DNA from: a bacterium
GTDB lineage: Bacteria; JAJVIF01; JAPKYR01
NCBI GenBank assembly: GCA_026394215.1
Contig: JAPKYR010000182.1
Coordinates: forward strand, 1 to 47,019
Length of the DNA: 47,019 nucleotides
Reading direction: 5' to 3'
Positions 18,148 to 28,179 of this stretch are shown here, one piece after another. Under the pieces are notes generated by a model that was not told where the DNA came from, did no database searches, and was given only the letters and a program-made list of their open reading frames with translations. A program made the translations under genes and the position numbers. The first letter of the stretch is position 1, and every line of letters starts with the position of its first letter.

Positions 18148-18283
18148 GCCTCCACGCGAGCGAAGCGAGCCTGGAGGTGCAGGATAATATTTGCAACTAC
18201 AGAATCACCTCCAAAAATCTGCCTTCGCTCGTGCAATATGTAGCCTGGATCAGTATTGCAATGCTACGGCGGATTTGTGGAGG
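18148..18283. repeat. Complex inverted-repeat element between convergent genes
   Basis: CCTCCA/TGGAGG (18149-18154/18172-18177); CCTCCAAAAATCTGCC/GGCGGATTTGTGGAGG (18208-18223/18268-18283); internal TGCAATA/TATTGCA and GTAGC/GCTAC. Confidence 0.6.
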
Positions 18284-18440
18284 CTGTACCGGCTTAAGAG
18301 CCACAAGCCCGATCATTAAGCCCTTCTGTGAGATAGCAGAATAGCATTTTTAACGTGTTTATGAGGGTTACAGAGGATAGCAGGCTATTCATTATGTTTA
18401 GCAGAGCATAGCAATTCCTGGTTGCCTTAACAGGCAAAAA

Positions 18441-18459
18441 GGCGATCCTGGGGATCGCC
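18441..18459 (-). terminator. Intrinsic terminator of the cytochrome/porin operon
   Basis: GGCGATCC tgg GGATCGCC; the minus strand continues into TTTTT (18440-18436). Confidence 0.75.
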
Positions 18460-18500
18460 CTTTACGAAATATCCAATTCATCACTTGCCAGATAGGTAAA

Positions 18501-19703
18501 TTAGATCGCAAAATCCAGGCGTGCTGTCCATAATGTCTCGTTGATGTCCGAGCCTGATAGATCTGATTCATTGCGACGCGACCATTCTAAATGCAACGCC
18601 ATGTTGTCCTCGATATAGTAGCGCCCGCCGACTGTCCATCGAGTGATATCACCAAGGATTGATGAAGCGTTGACCCAGTCGTATCTGGTAAAACCTGCAA
18701 ATTTGATGGTGGGAGTGTAGGTTACTTCCGCGAAACCGCCCGAGTATGGGACATTGCCACTGAAGTTCCAGAGCTCGGAACTATCATTCGAGCGCAAATA
18801 CTGAAGCGCCAGATTCCACTGTTCAACGTTAAAGCTGGCGTCCACACCCCATCGATCGAAGCTTTGTTCCGACATATCGGTTTCTTGCCACGAGGCTAAC
18901 GGTTTAGCTTGCCCGAAATAACCGGTCACACCTATCCGTTGTCCTGCAGTCTGGCCTTCACCGGGACCGAATACATAAGCTGCTCTGACATAATAATCGC
19001 TGGGTGCCGTGTCTGATCCGTTTGTCTCCGATCCATCTAGAATGCCGAAGGCGTACCGGAATCCATCCCTGCCCCAACCCGTAAACTCTACTCCTACCTG
19101 GTTGTCAGAGAACGCCGGACCACCCGGGAATGTGAAATCGTAGATTTCGTATGGTGAAATACTAAGGTGCCGTTTATTACTGAAAGCCACATAAGCAGGC
19201 TCGAACTTCCCGGCTCGGATATTAAACCATGTGGATCCTAAGTTGCTGAAGATTACGTTAGCGCTCTCGATCGCACCATTCTGGCCGGCGACTCCTCGAG
19301 AGGAATTAATTTCAGGTGGGTAGACAAACATGAATCCTATGTCAGGGCCGATTAATCCACCGGCAAGGATATCAACACCATTAACCTGGAATTCATTGAC
19401 ATCAACGTTTGAGGTTTGAGTGCTGTCAAAGTTGTCGTTGTTGTAACCTGCGCTCGTACGAATCGCAACAGGTACGGAGGTCTCAGTGATGTCTTTCTCC
19501 AATGTTTCCATTCCCGGTAACTGGTAACCATTCATCCGGAAACGCTGGCCGAAATCGTTAAGCCTCGGATAAGTCGAATGGCACATTGTACACTCGAAAC
19601 CATACTTTCTCGCAAAAACAGGTATGGCCGAGGCTTTGGACGGCAGAAGTGTCACTAATACAAGAGGCGCTAACATAAGCAGGAATAAGGTTTTTATACT
19701 CAT
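18501..19703 (-). CDS. Outer-membrane porin with an N-terminal monohaem c-type motif (Cyc2-like cytochrome-porin)
   Basis: Signal peptide, then AIPVFARKYGFECTMCHSTYPRLNDFGQRFRMNGYQ (CxxCH), then a beta-barrel-like ~340-aa region ending ARLDFAI. Confidence 0.72.
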   Translation of the reverse strand: MSIKTLFLLMLAPLVLVTLLPSKASAIPVFARKYGFECTMCHSTYPRLNDFGQRFRMNGYQLPGMETLEKDITETSVPVAIRTSAGYNNDNFDSTQTSNVDVNEFQVNGVDILAGGLIGPDIGFMFVYPPEINSSRGVAGQNGAIESANVIFSNLGSTWFNIRAGKFEPAYVAFSNKRHLSISPYEIYDFTFPGGPAFSDNQVGVEFTGWGRDGFRYAFGILDGSETNGSDTAPSDYYVRAAYVFGPGEGQTAGQRIGVTGYFGQAKPLASWQETDMSEQSFDRWGVDASFNVEQWNLALQYLRSNDSSELWNFSGNVPYSGGFAEVTYTPTIKFAGFTRYDWVNASSILGDITRWTVGGRYYIEDNMALHLEWSRRNESDLSGSDINETLWTARLDFAI

Positions 19704-20749
19704 CTCAGACCTCCACCAGGGTCAGCCGGTAAGCCGGGACCTTCAGGGAATGTGGGAATGGGAACTTCGGGTATCGTACCGGTAAGCGATTCCATAAACG
19801 CTACCAGATCTTCTTTTTCCTGCTGGGTGAGTGCAAGCGGGAACATAAGCAGATCGAGATTGTCGTTCTGAATACCACCCCGGTTGTAGAAATCGACTAC
19901 ATCCATCAGGGTCTGCTCGGACCCGGTATGCAGATAAGGGTAGGTCAAAGCGATGTTCCGCAGGGTTGGGGTCTTGAAACGACCAAAATCAGCAGGATCG
20001 TTTGTCTCATTAAACCGGCCTGAATTTGGATTCTCCCCATCAAAACCAACGCCCAGGTTGTGGAACGACTGGTCCGAAAACATTGGCCCGCTATGGCAGG
20101 TCGAGCAATGAGCTTTCCCATTGAATAGATCTCTGCCCCGTTCTGCGGCGCTTGTCCATTGTGAGTCGTCACCCATCAGGTGAAGATCGTATGGTGATGG
20201 CCCGGAGATAATTGTTCTCTCGAATGATGCGATTGCTTTCGCAATTCCATCTGTAGTGACATCTGTTCCGAATACTTCCTGGAACTGCTCTACGTAACCC
20301 GGTATGGCATTCAATTTAACGACGACGTTTTCAAGGGTTTCACCCATCTCTATCGGATTATGAATGGGTCCAAGAGCCTGGGCTTCCAGGGATGGAGCCC
20401 GTCCATCCCAGAATTGATAGCGCATGTATGCGGAATTAATAATTGTTCCGGAGTTGCGTCCTCCAACCTGGCCGGCGATCCCGGTATCGGTTTTGCCGTG
20501 ATTAGCCCAGCCGGTGCGGGGATCATGGCAGGTCGCGCAACTGATAGTGCTGTCTGCTGAAAGCCTTGTGTCAAAATAAAGTTGTGCCCCAAGCCGGATT
20601 TTCGCATCTGTCTGGGGATTATCCGCCGGTATGGGTACCGGTGGCATAAGTGTGTTAGCCATGAACTGACCTTGAGCGAGCAACTTTGGCTGCTGAAGCA
20701 TCAGAGCCAGACCAACTAACACGATCATTAGAAGTACCAGTCTTCTCAT
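19700..20749 (-). CDS. Di-haem cytochrome c peroxidase/MauG-family protein
   Basis: LGAQLYFDTRLSADSTISCATCHDPRTGWA and GKAHCSTCHSGPMFSDQSFHNLGV; FKTPTLRNIALTYPYLHTGS. Confidence 0.92.
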   Translation of the reverse strand: MRRLVLLMIVLVGLALMLQQPKLLAQGQFMANTLMPPVPIPADNPQTDAKIRLGAQLYFDTRLSADSTISCATCHDPRTGWANHGKTDTGIAGQVGGRNSGTIINSAYMRYQFWDGRAPSLEAQALGPIHNPIEMGETLENVVVKLNAIPGYVEQFQEVFGTDVTTDGIAKAIASFERTIISGPSPYDLHLMGDDSQWTSAAERGRDLFNGKAHCSTCHSGPMFSDQSFHNLGVGFDGENPNSGRFNETNDPADFGRFKTPTLRNIALTYPYLHTGSEQTLMDVVDFYNRGGIQNDNLDLLMFPLALTQQEKEDLVAFMESLTGTIPEVPIPTFPEGPGLPADPGGGLR

Positions 20750-20945
20750 AAAGTCCTCCTTGCTGGTTTGCTATTAGTTTTTTCGTTAATGCTGTTTAAT
20801 GAGTATATAACAATTTAAATGTCAACACAATGGCAGAATCTATTCCCATATTATCCCTTCCTAGCTTAGCTTCGCTACAGATCCTAACCTCCACAGTAGA
20901 AACAGGCTACCACACCAAAATATTTAATTTCTAATTTACTATTCT

Positions 20946-21888
20946 CTACTGACTCAGATACGCTGCCAGCAAATCGATTCCGGCCTGGACGTCCTTCATG
21001 CTGACAGTTTCGTTCACTGAATGCCCATAGCGCGTGGGAATAGACAGTGTAATCGATCTTGCGCCTATCCCTGTCCGCTGCATCGCGCCCGCATCGGTGC
21101 CGCCCCGCGGAAGAATCTCAAGCTGGTGCGGAATTTTTTTGCACCTGCGCGTGAGGCTCAGACCCCGGGATATCCATCGCGAGCGTTATATCGAGCGCGA
21201 TTCCCACGTCCGGCTGGATTTCATACGATGATGTGGTTGCGCCTCGAAGCCCGACCTCCTCCTGTGTCGTGCCGACGGCGTAGATATCATGGGTATTGCC
21301 TTTGGTTTTTCTCAGCGCCTCGATCATCACGTAGACTCCGACACGGTCGTCCATCGCCTTGCAGTTTACAAGGTCGCCCATCTCTGTAAGCTCGCGCAGC
21401 CACACGACAGGATCGCCGACCTCCACTTTTTTGGCGGCCTCTTTTCCCGAAAGCCCGAGATCGATGTAGAAATCGGTCAATGCCAGTCCTTTCTTCGTCT
21501 CCTCGGGAGTCTGCATGTGGATCGGCTTCCCGGCAATACTCAAAAGGCCGGGGAGTTTATGTTTCCCTTTCCCGAGCACCATCACCTGCTGACACACAAG
21601 GGTTTTCGGGTCGAACCCCCCGACAGTGACAAATCTTAAAAATCCGGTTTTCTCATCGACATGGCTTACTATAAAGCCAATCTCATCGATATGACCCGCG
21701 ATCATGATTTTCTTTCGGTCTTTATCTTTCCCCTTCCCTTTTTTCAGTCCTACGACACTTCCGAGGGTGTTAACCCAGACTTTGTCGCATAAGGGCTCAA
21801 GCTCCTCCTGGACAATCTTTCTTGTTTCATCCTCGAACCCGGATGGTCCGAACGATTCTGTTAATTTCTTTAAAAGTTGTAATGTCAT
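20946..21888 (-). pseudogene. M42-family aminopeptidase disrupted by an internal deletion and frameshift
   Basis: ORF 21118-21888 has AGHIDEIGF, CKAMDDRVG, TTQEEVGLRG and LAMDIPGSEPHAQVQK, then stops. Another frame continues IPHQLEILPRGGTDAGAMQRTGIGARSITLSIPTRYGHSVNETVSMKDVQAGIDLLAAYLSQ* to 20946. The junction is at T7 (21134-21140). Confidence 0.8.
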
Positions 21889-21994
21889 GGCAAATCCTCA
21901 TTGTAGAAGTAGATTAATCGGGGAATAAAAGAGGAACTTTACGCCCAAAATTCAGATTCGTCCAGTGCCGCGATTAAAATAGATTAAATAAAAA

Positions 21995-22015
21995 GCCCCG
22001 AAAAAAATCCGGGGC
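21995..22015 (-). terminator. Intrinsic terminator of the 1948-aa lipoprotein gene
   Basis: On the minus strand GCCCCG gattttttt CGGGGC then TTTTTATTT. Confidence 0.8.
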
Positions 22016-22060
22016 AAGGTTGATTCAAAATCGAGGTATAGTTAAATCTGAATCATAATT

Positions 22061-25000
22061 CTATGATGGTTTGACCCAGAAACCGACCCAGTCTACAAAG
22101 AGGTTCGCGCTGCCGCACCCGTCGAAGCCGTTGTGTCTAAGGCCGACTTTCCAGGGACCGCCCCAAATGGGGGATCCAATAGCGATAGTATTTTGCTTCA
22201 GTGCAGGCTTGTTCGCGCCGCAACCCTGTCCGGTAATAATTGTAGCCGTACTGACGAGAGTGCAGCTTGAATTCAGGAAGCTGAAGGTAACATTATCCAG
22301 TCCGCTTGTAGCGGACAAACCGGGATTAACATAAGCCTGGAGGGTTCCCACGAATCCAGCACTGGGCGCAGCGGGGAATAAAACAGTGCTGCCCCACATG
22401 CTTGACGATGAGGAGGCGCCATAATTTGTCATCCTGAGATAACCATTCGCACCGTCATAGCTCCATGTGTAGCTTCCAATACCGGTTACGCATGCATCCT
22501 CAGCCCACATATCGCCGGGAGCCGAAAAATCGGTAAACCAGACACGATCCCACATGGTGATTGGCGGGTGGGGAATTGCGGTCGCGAAATTCGTTCCGTC
22601 GTATGCGCTGAGGTAAACAAATAACAGCCCGGGAGCTTGTGCTTCATAATCGCTTAAATTAACCGTGAATGAAGTACCTGCGATAGGCGCGCTCCAAGCC
22701 GGGTCGCCATGTGGTGGAGCCGATACCGATGTTGTCACTGCGTACCGGTTCTCAGGCGTTTCGCCGTCGCAATCTGATACTGTGAAGTTATAGTGAAGCG
22801 CCTGAACGAAGGTGAGGCCGGAATAACCAGAGGATGCACCGCCATCAGAAACGAACGGCCCGAATCCTTCGGTGGCCGCAAATGAACTTATCGAAGGCGT
22901 GGTATTGGTATAGTTGATTGAAATATCAAAACTTGTCTGGGTTGCAGAACCATCGGACACACGTTGGAAGAGATGCCATGTTCCATAACCATAAGCGGAC
23001 CAGAGAACATCAAAAGAATTTCCGGTAAATAAAGTCCAATCGTCGACTGGGGGCGTGGAAGTACTGCTCACACCCCATTCGCGGGTAAGAGTCGTCCCGT
23101 CGCAATCCGATGCAATACCGGCATCATATGTCGACAGAACATTAGCACACGTGATTGCTGTGTTCCCGATCGGTGGAGCTGGTGAATTAGGAGGCGTATT
23201 TGTATAAACAACATGAAGGTATGCCGGATCATATACCGTCGTAACACCATCGGAAACTCTCTGGAATAGATATACATCTCCTGGAGGGATGCTCGGGGAT
23301 GAGTAATCGACTATGAAAGAGGTACCTGTGATATCCTGCCAGCCAGTCACCGGAGGTGTAGGACTGCCGTTCCATCCCCATTGATGGGTAAGGGTCTGAG
23401 TGTGGTCGCAATCAGAAACACCGCCGCATGAATAATTTTCAGCGGTGTTAGTACATGTTACGGAAGTCGCGCCGGTAATTGTCCCTAAGAATTCCGGTGG
23501 TGTATTAACTACAGTAACTACTAACGGAACACTGGTTTGGGTATGATCGCCATCGTTTGCTTTCTGAACCAGGTGGTAATTTACCCCGGGGTTATATGTC
23601 GTCCAGTCGATCTCGACCGGACTCGATGTAAAGAAGACCCAATCGCTAACAGGGGTTCCCGACGCGTCCTGAACCTGCCAGAAGCGGGTCATCGGTGTGT
23701 CAGGACATCCTGTTGGCACAGTCCCCATTTCGTACAGTTCAGCGATAGAGCTGCAATCTACGGATGTGCTTCCTGACGGCATCGAGGGAGATCCAAGGGT
23801 ACTGGGATGAACGTAAACGATAAGCGCGTCCGAGTTAGCGGTATCAGCGTTAAGTGTTGCGCGCTGGAAAAGATAAACGTACCCAAATCCGAAATCTACC
23901 GGATCTGCCAGGAATGATGTACCGAAAAATTCCGTCCAACCGGACATAGGCGGGGTTGGAGTCGAGCCAACTGCCCACTCGCGGGTGATATCGACACCTG
24001 AACATCCTGCCATATAATCGCCGGCCTGATAAGTTTCCGTAGCCCCATCGCAAACCACATCCTCGTTTCCGACAGGTGTGGAAGGCTTACCAAGGGCTGG
24101 AGGACCAACTGTGACAGCAAGAGAAACGCTGTAGGTATAATCGAACCCATCATACGCTCTCTGGAACATATAATATGTTCCCTCAGTGTACTCGGACCAG
24201 TCTATAGTCCATGTATCAAAGCTGAAATCAACCCAACCTGTAGCCGGCGGCCAATCCACGATAGTAATCGCATAACTCCTGGACAGTGTCTGCCATGTAT
24301 CGCAATCATTCAGAGGACCGCCCTGATATGCTTCATTGTCATTCGAACAACTTACGGTAACATCGCCGACAGGTTGGCTGTCAAAAAAAACGGGGGCGGT
24401 ATTAAGATACACAACCGTTAATGGATTACTGACCGTCTGGAGATCCCCATCAGATACTTTCTGGAACAGGTAAAGCGGTTGTTCAGCGACAGAACCTGTA
24501 AAATCGACGCTCATCGTCCCGCCTAAAAATAAAATCCATGTCCCGCCAGTCGGAGTTACAGAATCCGTTGATAAGTAATAATAAGTGGTGAGGATACTGC
24601 CGAAATCGCAGTCGAAAATAACGCCTGAGGTGTAGAAAGCAGGTGTCGTAGTACAGGTAACCTCAGTTGGTCCGGATGGAACATCTGGTTTATTCGGGGC
24701 GGTATTATTTTTCAAGATATGCAGCGAAGTGGTAATAAGCTGACCTGTTCCATCATCCACGGAAATGAACAGGTACCAGTCGCCATTGGCGACAATACCG
24801 TAGTCTACAGCAAATGTGCTACCGGTATATACGCTCCAGTGGCCGCCGACCGGAAAATCCGGAGATGTCGACAGGTACCACATGGTGGAAAATTCCGTGC
24901 TATCGCAGTCGATTATTTCAGTTATGGAATATTGCGCATCAGTCATCGAGCAGTCGACGGATGTGGGCCCTGATGGAATTCCCAGTGTTGGGGGAGCGTT

Positions 25001-27907
25001 CAGCTTTTCCACAGATAACGGAAGGCTCAATTGATCATCCAGGCCGCTGACAGATCGCTGATAAAGGAACAGCATGCCATTAGGATAATCACTCCAGTCG
25101 ACATCGAATAAATCGCCGGAAAATTCAAACCACGTGCTGGGTGGGATCATCATGCCGGTTGAAACTCCCCAGTAACGGATGAATACATCCTCGATGTCGC
25201 ACTCACTCGCCTGACCCCCGTCGTACTCCTGAACAGAATCGGTACACATCACCGATTCAGGTCCTATTGGAGTATCCGGTTTTCTCGGAGGTGTATTAAT
25301 CTTGGTGATTTTGAGCGAGGGTGAATTTACATAATCAACGCCGTTATCGCTGGCTCTCTGGAACAGGTAATGATCGCCGCTGATATAATTTGACCAATTG
25401 ATATTAAACGTTTTACCTGTAAAATCTGCCCATCCTGTCGAAGGGGCTACATTAGTATCAGATAAAGCCCACTGCCTGGTCACAGGATCGTTTTCGCAAT
25501 CGACTATGTCTCCTCCGTTGTATTCCTCGTTAGTCATCGAACAATCCACAAACGTATTACCGAATGGAGTCGATGGAGTATCCGGAGGCGAATTGTGCCG
25601 GGTAACAGCCAATGAGTCGCTTATGATTTCAGACTCATCGGTGCCGATCTTCTGCCACACATAATAAACGCCTAGAGGATAGGTTGACCAGTCAACTGTG
25701 AAGGTAGACATCAATGTGAGCTGCCAGCCGTCTGTCGGCGGAACATCCGTAGTTGATATAACCCATGATCTGGCAGGCATGCTATCGCCGTCGCAATCAG
25801 CTCCTCCGACCAGCATGTACACTTCTGCGATTGAATAGCAATAAACATCAGTAGCGCCGGATGGTGGTTCAAGGGGCTCGCTGGGAGTATCTACCCTCTC
25901 GACAATATAGAATTCACTAAATTGTGGAATGAAAGAGATTCCGATTGCCTTGGCCACGATCCACCATTGACCAACAGATGTTTGATTCCAGCTATAATTA
26001 ATAAATGTATCCTGAGACGGTATCGTCCAATTGGGATCCATCGGGTCGATTGTTTCGGGGGGGTCGCCTGCGCCGCGTAACCACTGGAAAATTGGCTGTA
26101 TAGGCTGCCCGCAGGTGCGTATGGAAACCTCGTACAACGCATCGGTAACAGTGCATAAAACATTATTTTTATATTCATCGTCAGAAGTAATCGGGTCTAC
26201 CAGAAATGAAGACGCCTGTTTCTGAATAGAAAGTTCCAGCTCATCTGTGAACTGGCCGTCCGTGACCTGGAACCATAGCTCGTAAGATCCGGGAGGATTA
26301 GCGGAACCATCAGACCAGTCGATAACGGCAGTATTATCGTCTGAATAAGGACCAAGAAATCCCGGAACTCCCGGGGGTCTAATCAGTTCCCATTTGTACT
26401 GAATAACACTGTATGTATTCGGATCGGTGGCGATACACGTATAAACGATATCGGCATCAAAACAAGTCACCGATTCCGGACCCTGGATCTCTTCAATCAC
26501 TGGCGGCTCATTGGAAGGATCACCCTGAGAAACGTCTACGCTGAACTTAGTGTAAGCGGCAAGACGCGCATCTGCAGGGAAGATGCCAAAGGGGCCGTAG
26601 CCATTCGGATCCTTGTTGTACACAGCCAGGAAAATCTCCTTTGTTCCGGACTTCTGAGGTTCAAGATCGGAAATTACGACACTCAAAGTTGTCGAATATT
26701 CCCCTATTGAAACCTCCGAACCGGCAAGAGCGGTCGAATTAAGCAGATAACCGGTCCCGCCAAACAACCCATCAGGACTTCCAAGCCCGATCGAATCGAC
26801 CTGATCGAAAGCGCCGGTTCCACCAAAAGATTGAAGACCCTGCCAGTCATAGATTTTAAGGGTTAAAACCAGGTTGCCTCCCCCACTACCAGATACCTCA
26901 TCGTAAAACAAATTACTGCCGGTTGAATCGGCATCAATAAAAACCGCTTCCGCCACATTAGCCGTAGGCGGGAACTGCTTAGGCATCGGGAAACCAATCG
27001 GGTCGCCCTGGTCATTGACCGCGAGATCCCAGTGGGTGAGAATAAGATACTGGAACTTTATAACAGGCGACCCGCCATTCATCGGGAATTTAATCTCGTA
27101 CTGACGCGAAGCGGGTGAGTTCTGCTGCCAGACGCCTCGTGTCGTAGTGGAGCCGATGGAATCGAAATAAGGCTGGATATCTTCGTTTGTGCCGATATAG
27201 GTCGAGAAATATTTATATGGGTTTACACTGGCGGTCCAGTTTACGTCTTTCGTCCCGAAAATACCTTCCGAGTAACCGAAAAATGTCGGGGCGGTGAACT
27301 CCACCGGATTCATCCATCGCGTGTATCCATCGAAATTCAGAAGCTGAATATCGTTGACGCCGCCATACTTGACAGCCGGATCCTCATCATATGTATTTCC
27401 GCCATCTCCAATTATTATACCCATGGTATCGAAACATGCCAGCTTCGGATCATTGATAGGATGCTTGATAGTGAATTCTGCGGATACCAGCCCATCAGAC
27501 AGAAGCTGGTTAAAAGCAATAACCTTAATTTGCAAATTCGCGATATCGCCCCCAGGGGGTTGGAGCAGTTTCAGGACATTGAGTGCTATCTCAGCGCCCC
27601 TTATCGGGACAACATCAAACTGCGTGGTCTGGTAATCGAATGTTACATCGTACAAACCAATGACAGTATTGGGTGACGTTGCTCCCTGCGAAGCGTGTGA
27701 ATCATCCTCGCTCGGAGTTAGTCCGGGGTCAGCGGAATTATCCGCACCCGAAGTGATATCGGGGCCGGGATCGGTTCCAGATGGGGGTGTAATCGGGTTT
27801 CCCCCGCTTCCGGAACAGGATAATGCGAAAAGCATAATCAGGCTAAGAAGCCCTGAAAGCCAATATCGAGAATAGGAGGTCATCATATTTTCCTTTCTGC
27901 AGCCCAA
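22061..27907 (-). CDS. Giant repetitive lipoprotein: shared N-terminal module plus tandem Cys-pair repeats
   Basis: Lipobox LFALSC; LLNFDGYTRWMNPVEFTAP and LTLKIYDWQG; then about ten ~100-aa units NTPP..P..P.G...V.C.....Y..G...DCD.....R.W.........GW..F.G..F.VDWS.Y..G..YLFQR..DG. The start may be at codon 8 or 9. Confidence 0.85.
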   Translation of the reverse strand: MGCRKENMMTSYSRYWLSGLLSLIMLFALSCSGSGGNPITPPSGTDPGPDITSGADNSADPGLTPSEDDSHASQGATSPNTVIGLYDVTFDYQTTQFDVVPIRGAEIALNVLKLLQPPGGDIANLQIKVIAFNQLLSDGLVSAEFTIKHPINDPKLACFDTMGIIIGDGGNTYDEDPAVKYGGVNDIQLLNFDGYTRWMNPVEFTAPTFFGYSEGIFGTKDVNWTASVNPYKYFSTYIGTNEDIQPYFDSIGSTTTRGVWQQNSPASRQYEIKFPMNGGSPVIKFQYLILTHWDLAVNDQGDPIGFPMPKQFPPTANVAEAVFIDADSTGSNLFYDEVSGSGGGNLVLTLKIYDWQGLQSFGGTGAFDQVDSIGLGSPDGLFGGTGYLLNSTALAGSEVSIGEYSTTLSVVISDLEPQKSGTKEIFLAVYNKDPNGYGPFGIFPADARLAAYTKFSVDVSQGDPSNEPPVIEEIQGPESVTCFDADIVYTCIATDPNTYSVIQYKWELIRPPGVPGFLGPYSDDNTAVIDWSDGSANPPGSYELWFQVTDGQFTDELELSIQKQASSFLVDPITSDDEYKNNVLCTVTDALYEVSIRTCGQPIQPIFQWLRGAGDPPETIDPMDPNWTIPSQDTFINYSWNQTSVGQWWIVAKAIGISFIPQFSEFYIVERVDTPSEPLEPPSGATDVYCYSIAEVYMLVGGADCDGDSMPARSWVISTTDVPPTDGWQLTLMSTFTVDWSTYPLGVYYVWQKIGTDESEIISDSLAVTRHNSPPDTPSTPFGNTFVDCSMTNEEYNGGDIVDCENDPVTRQWALSDTNVAPSTGWADFTGKTFNINWSNYISGDHYLFQRASDNGVDYVNSPSLKITKINTPPRKPDTPIGPESVMCTDSVQEYDGGQASECDIEDVFIRYWGVSTGMMIPPSTWFEFSGDLFDVDWSDYPNGMLFLYQRSVSGLDDQLSLPLSVEKLNAPPTLGIPSGPTSVDCSMTDAQYSITEIIDCDSTEFSTMWYLSTSPDFPVGGHWSVYTGSTFAVDYGIVANGDWYLFISVDDGTGQLITTSLHILKNNTAPNKPDVPSGPTEVTCTTTPAFYTSGVIFDCDFGSILTTYYYLSTDSVTPTGGTWILFLGGTMSVDFTGSVAEQPLYLFQKVSDGDLQTVSNPLTVVYLNTAPVFFDSQPVGDVTVSCSNDNEAYQGGPLNDCDTWQTLSRSYAITIVDWPPATGWVDFSFDTWTIDWSEYTEGTYYMFQRAYDGFDYTYSVSLAVTVGPPALGKPSTPVGNEDVVCDGATETYQAGDYMAGCSGVDITREWAVGSTPTPPMSGWTEFFGTSFLADPVDFGFGYVYLFQRATLNADTANSDALIVYVHPSTLGSPSMPSGSTSVDCSSIAELYEMGTVPTGCPDTPMTRFWQVQDASGTPVSDWVFFTSSPVEIDWTTYNPGVNYHLVQKANDGDHTQTSVPLVVTVVNTPPEFLGTITGATSVTCTNTAENYSCGGVSDCDHTQTLTHQWGWNGSPTPPVTGWQDITGTSFIVDYSSPSIPPGDVYLFQRVSDGVTTVYDPAYLHVVYTNTPPNSPAPPIGNTAITCANVLSTYDAGIASDCDGTTLTREWGVSSTSTPPVDDWTLFTGNSFDVLWSAYGYGTWHLFQRVSDGSATQTSFDISINYTNTTPSISSFAATEGFGPFVSDGGASSGYSGLTFVQALHYNFTVSDCDGETPENRYAVTTSVSAPPHGDPAWSAPIAGTSFTVNLSDYEAQAPGLLFVYLSAYDGTNFATAIPHPPITMWDRVWFTDFSAPGDMWAEDACVTGIGSYTWSYDGANGYLRMTNYGASSSSSMWGSTVLFPAAPSAGFVGTLQAYVNPGLSATSGLDNVTFSFLNSSCTLVSTATIITGQGCGANKPALKQNTIAIGSPIWGGPWKVGLRHNGFDGCGSANLFVDWVGFWVKPS

Positions 27908-28094
27908 ATAGGACTATATGTGTGGTTCATGTAATTATAATATGTTATACACCAATAATGCAACACCGGCATCACAATTTCATTGCTCCGAGAAGTATAT
28001 CGGCATCATTTCGTTAAAAATCACCAAAAATCACGATTGAAAATGTCAGTTTTGTTCTCTCCAGTTCGTTTATGATATGGACCCGATGCTGCGC

Positions 28095-28179
28095 GGCGAC
28101 ATGGAACTAATCCCCACGGAAAGGCAGTCGCCATCAGAACGGATCCAGGGCGTCCCGGACAACCGGCACCGTCCGGGAC
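28095..28179. other. Candidate structured intergenic element with two strong hairpins
   Basis: GGCGAC/GTCGCC (28095-28100/28127-28132) and GTCCCGGAC/GTCCGGGAC (28152-28160/28171-28179). No ORF support. Confidence 0.35.

Noticed and set aside
18334-18413. Five TAGCA words within 80 bp
   Set aside because: Short, irregularly spaced, low information; could be chance in AT-rich sequence.
20800-20845. TTGACA and TATACT hexamers upstream of the di-haem peroxidase
   Set aside because: Spacing is about 12 nt, too short for a normal sigma70 promoter; not called.
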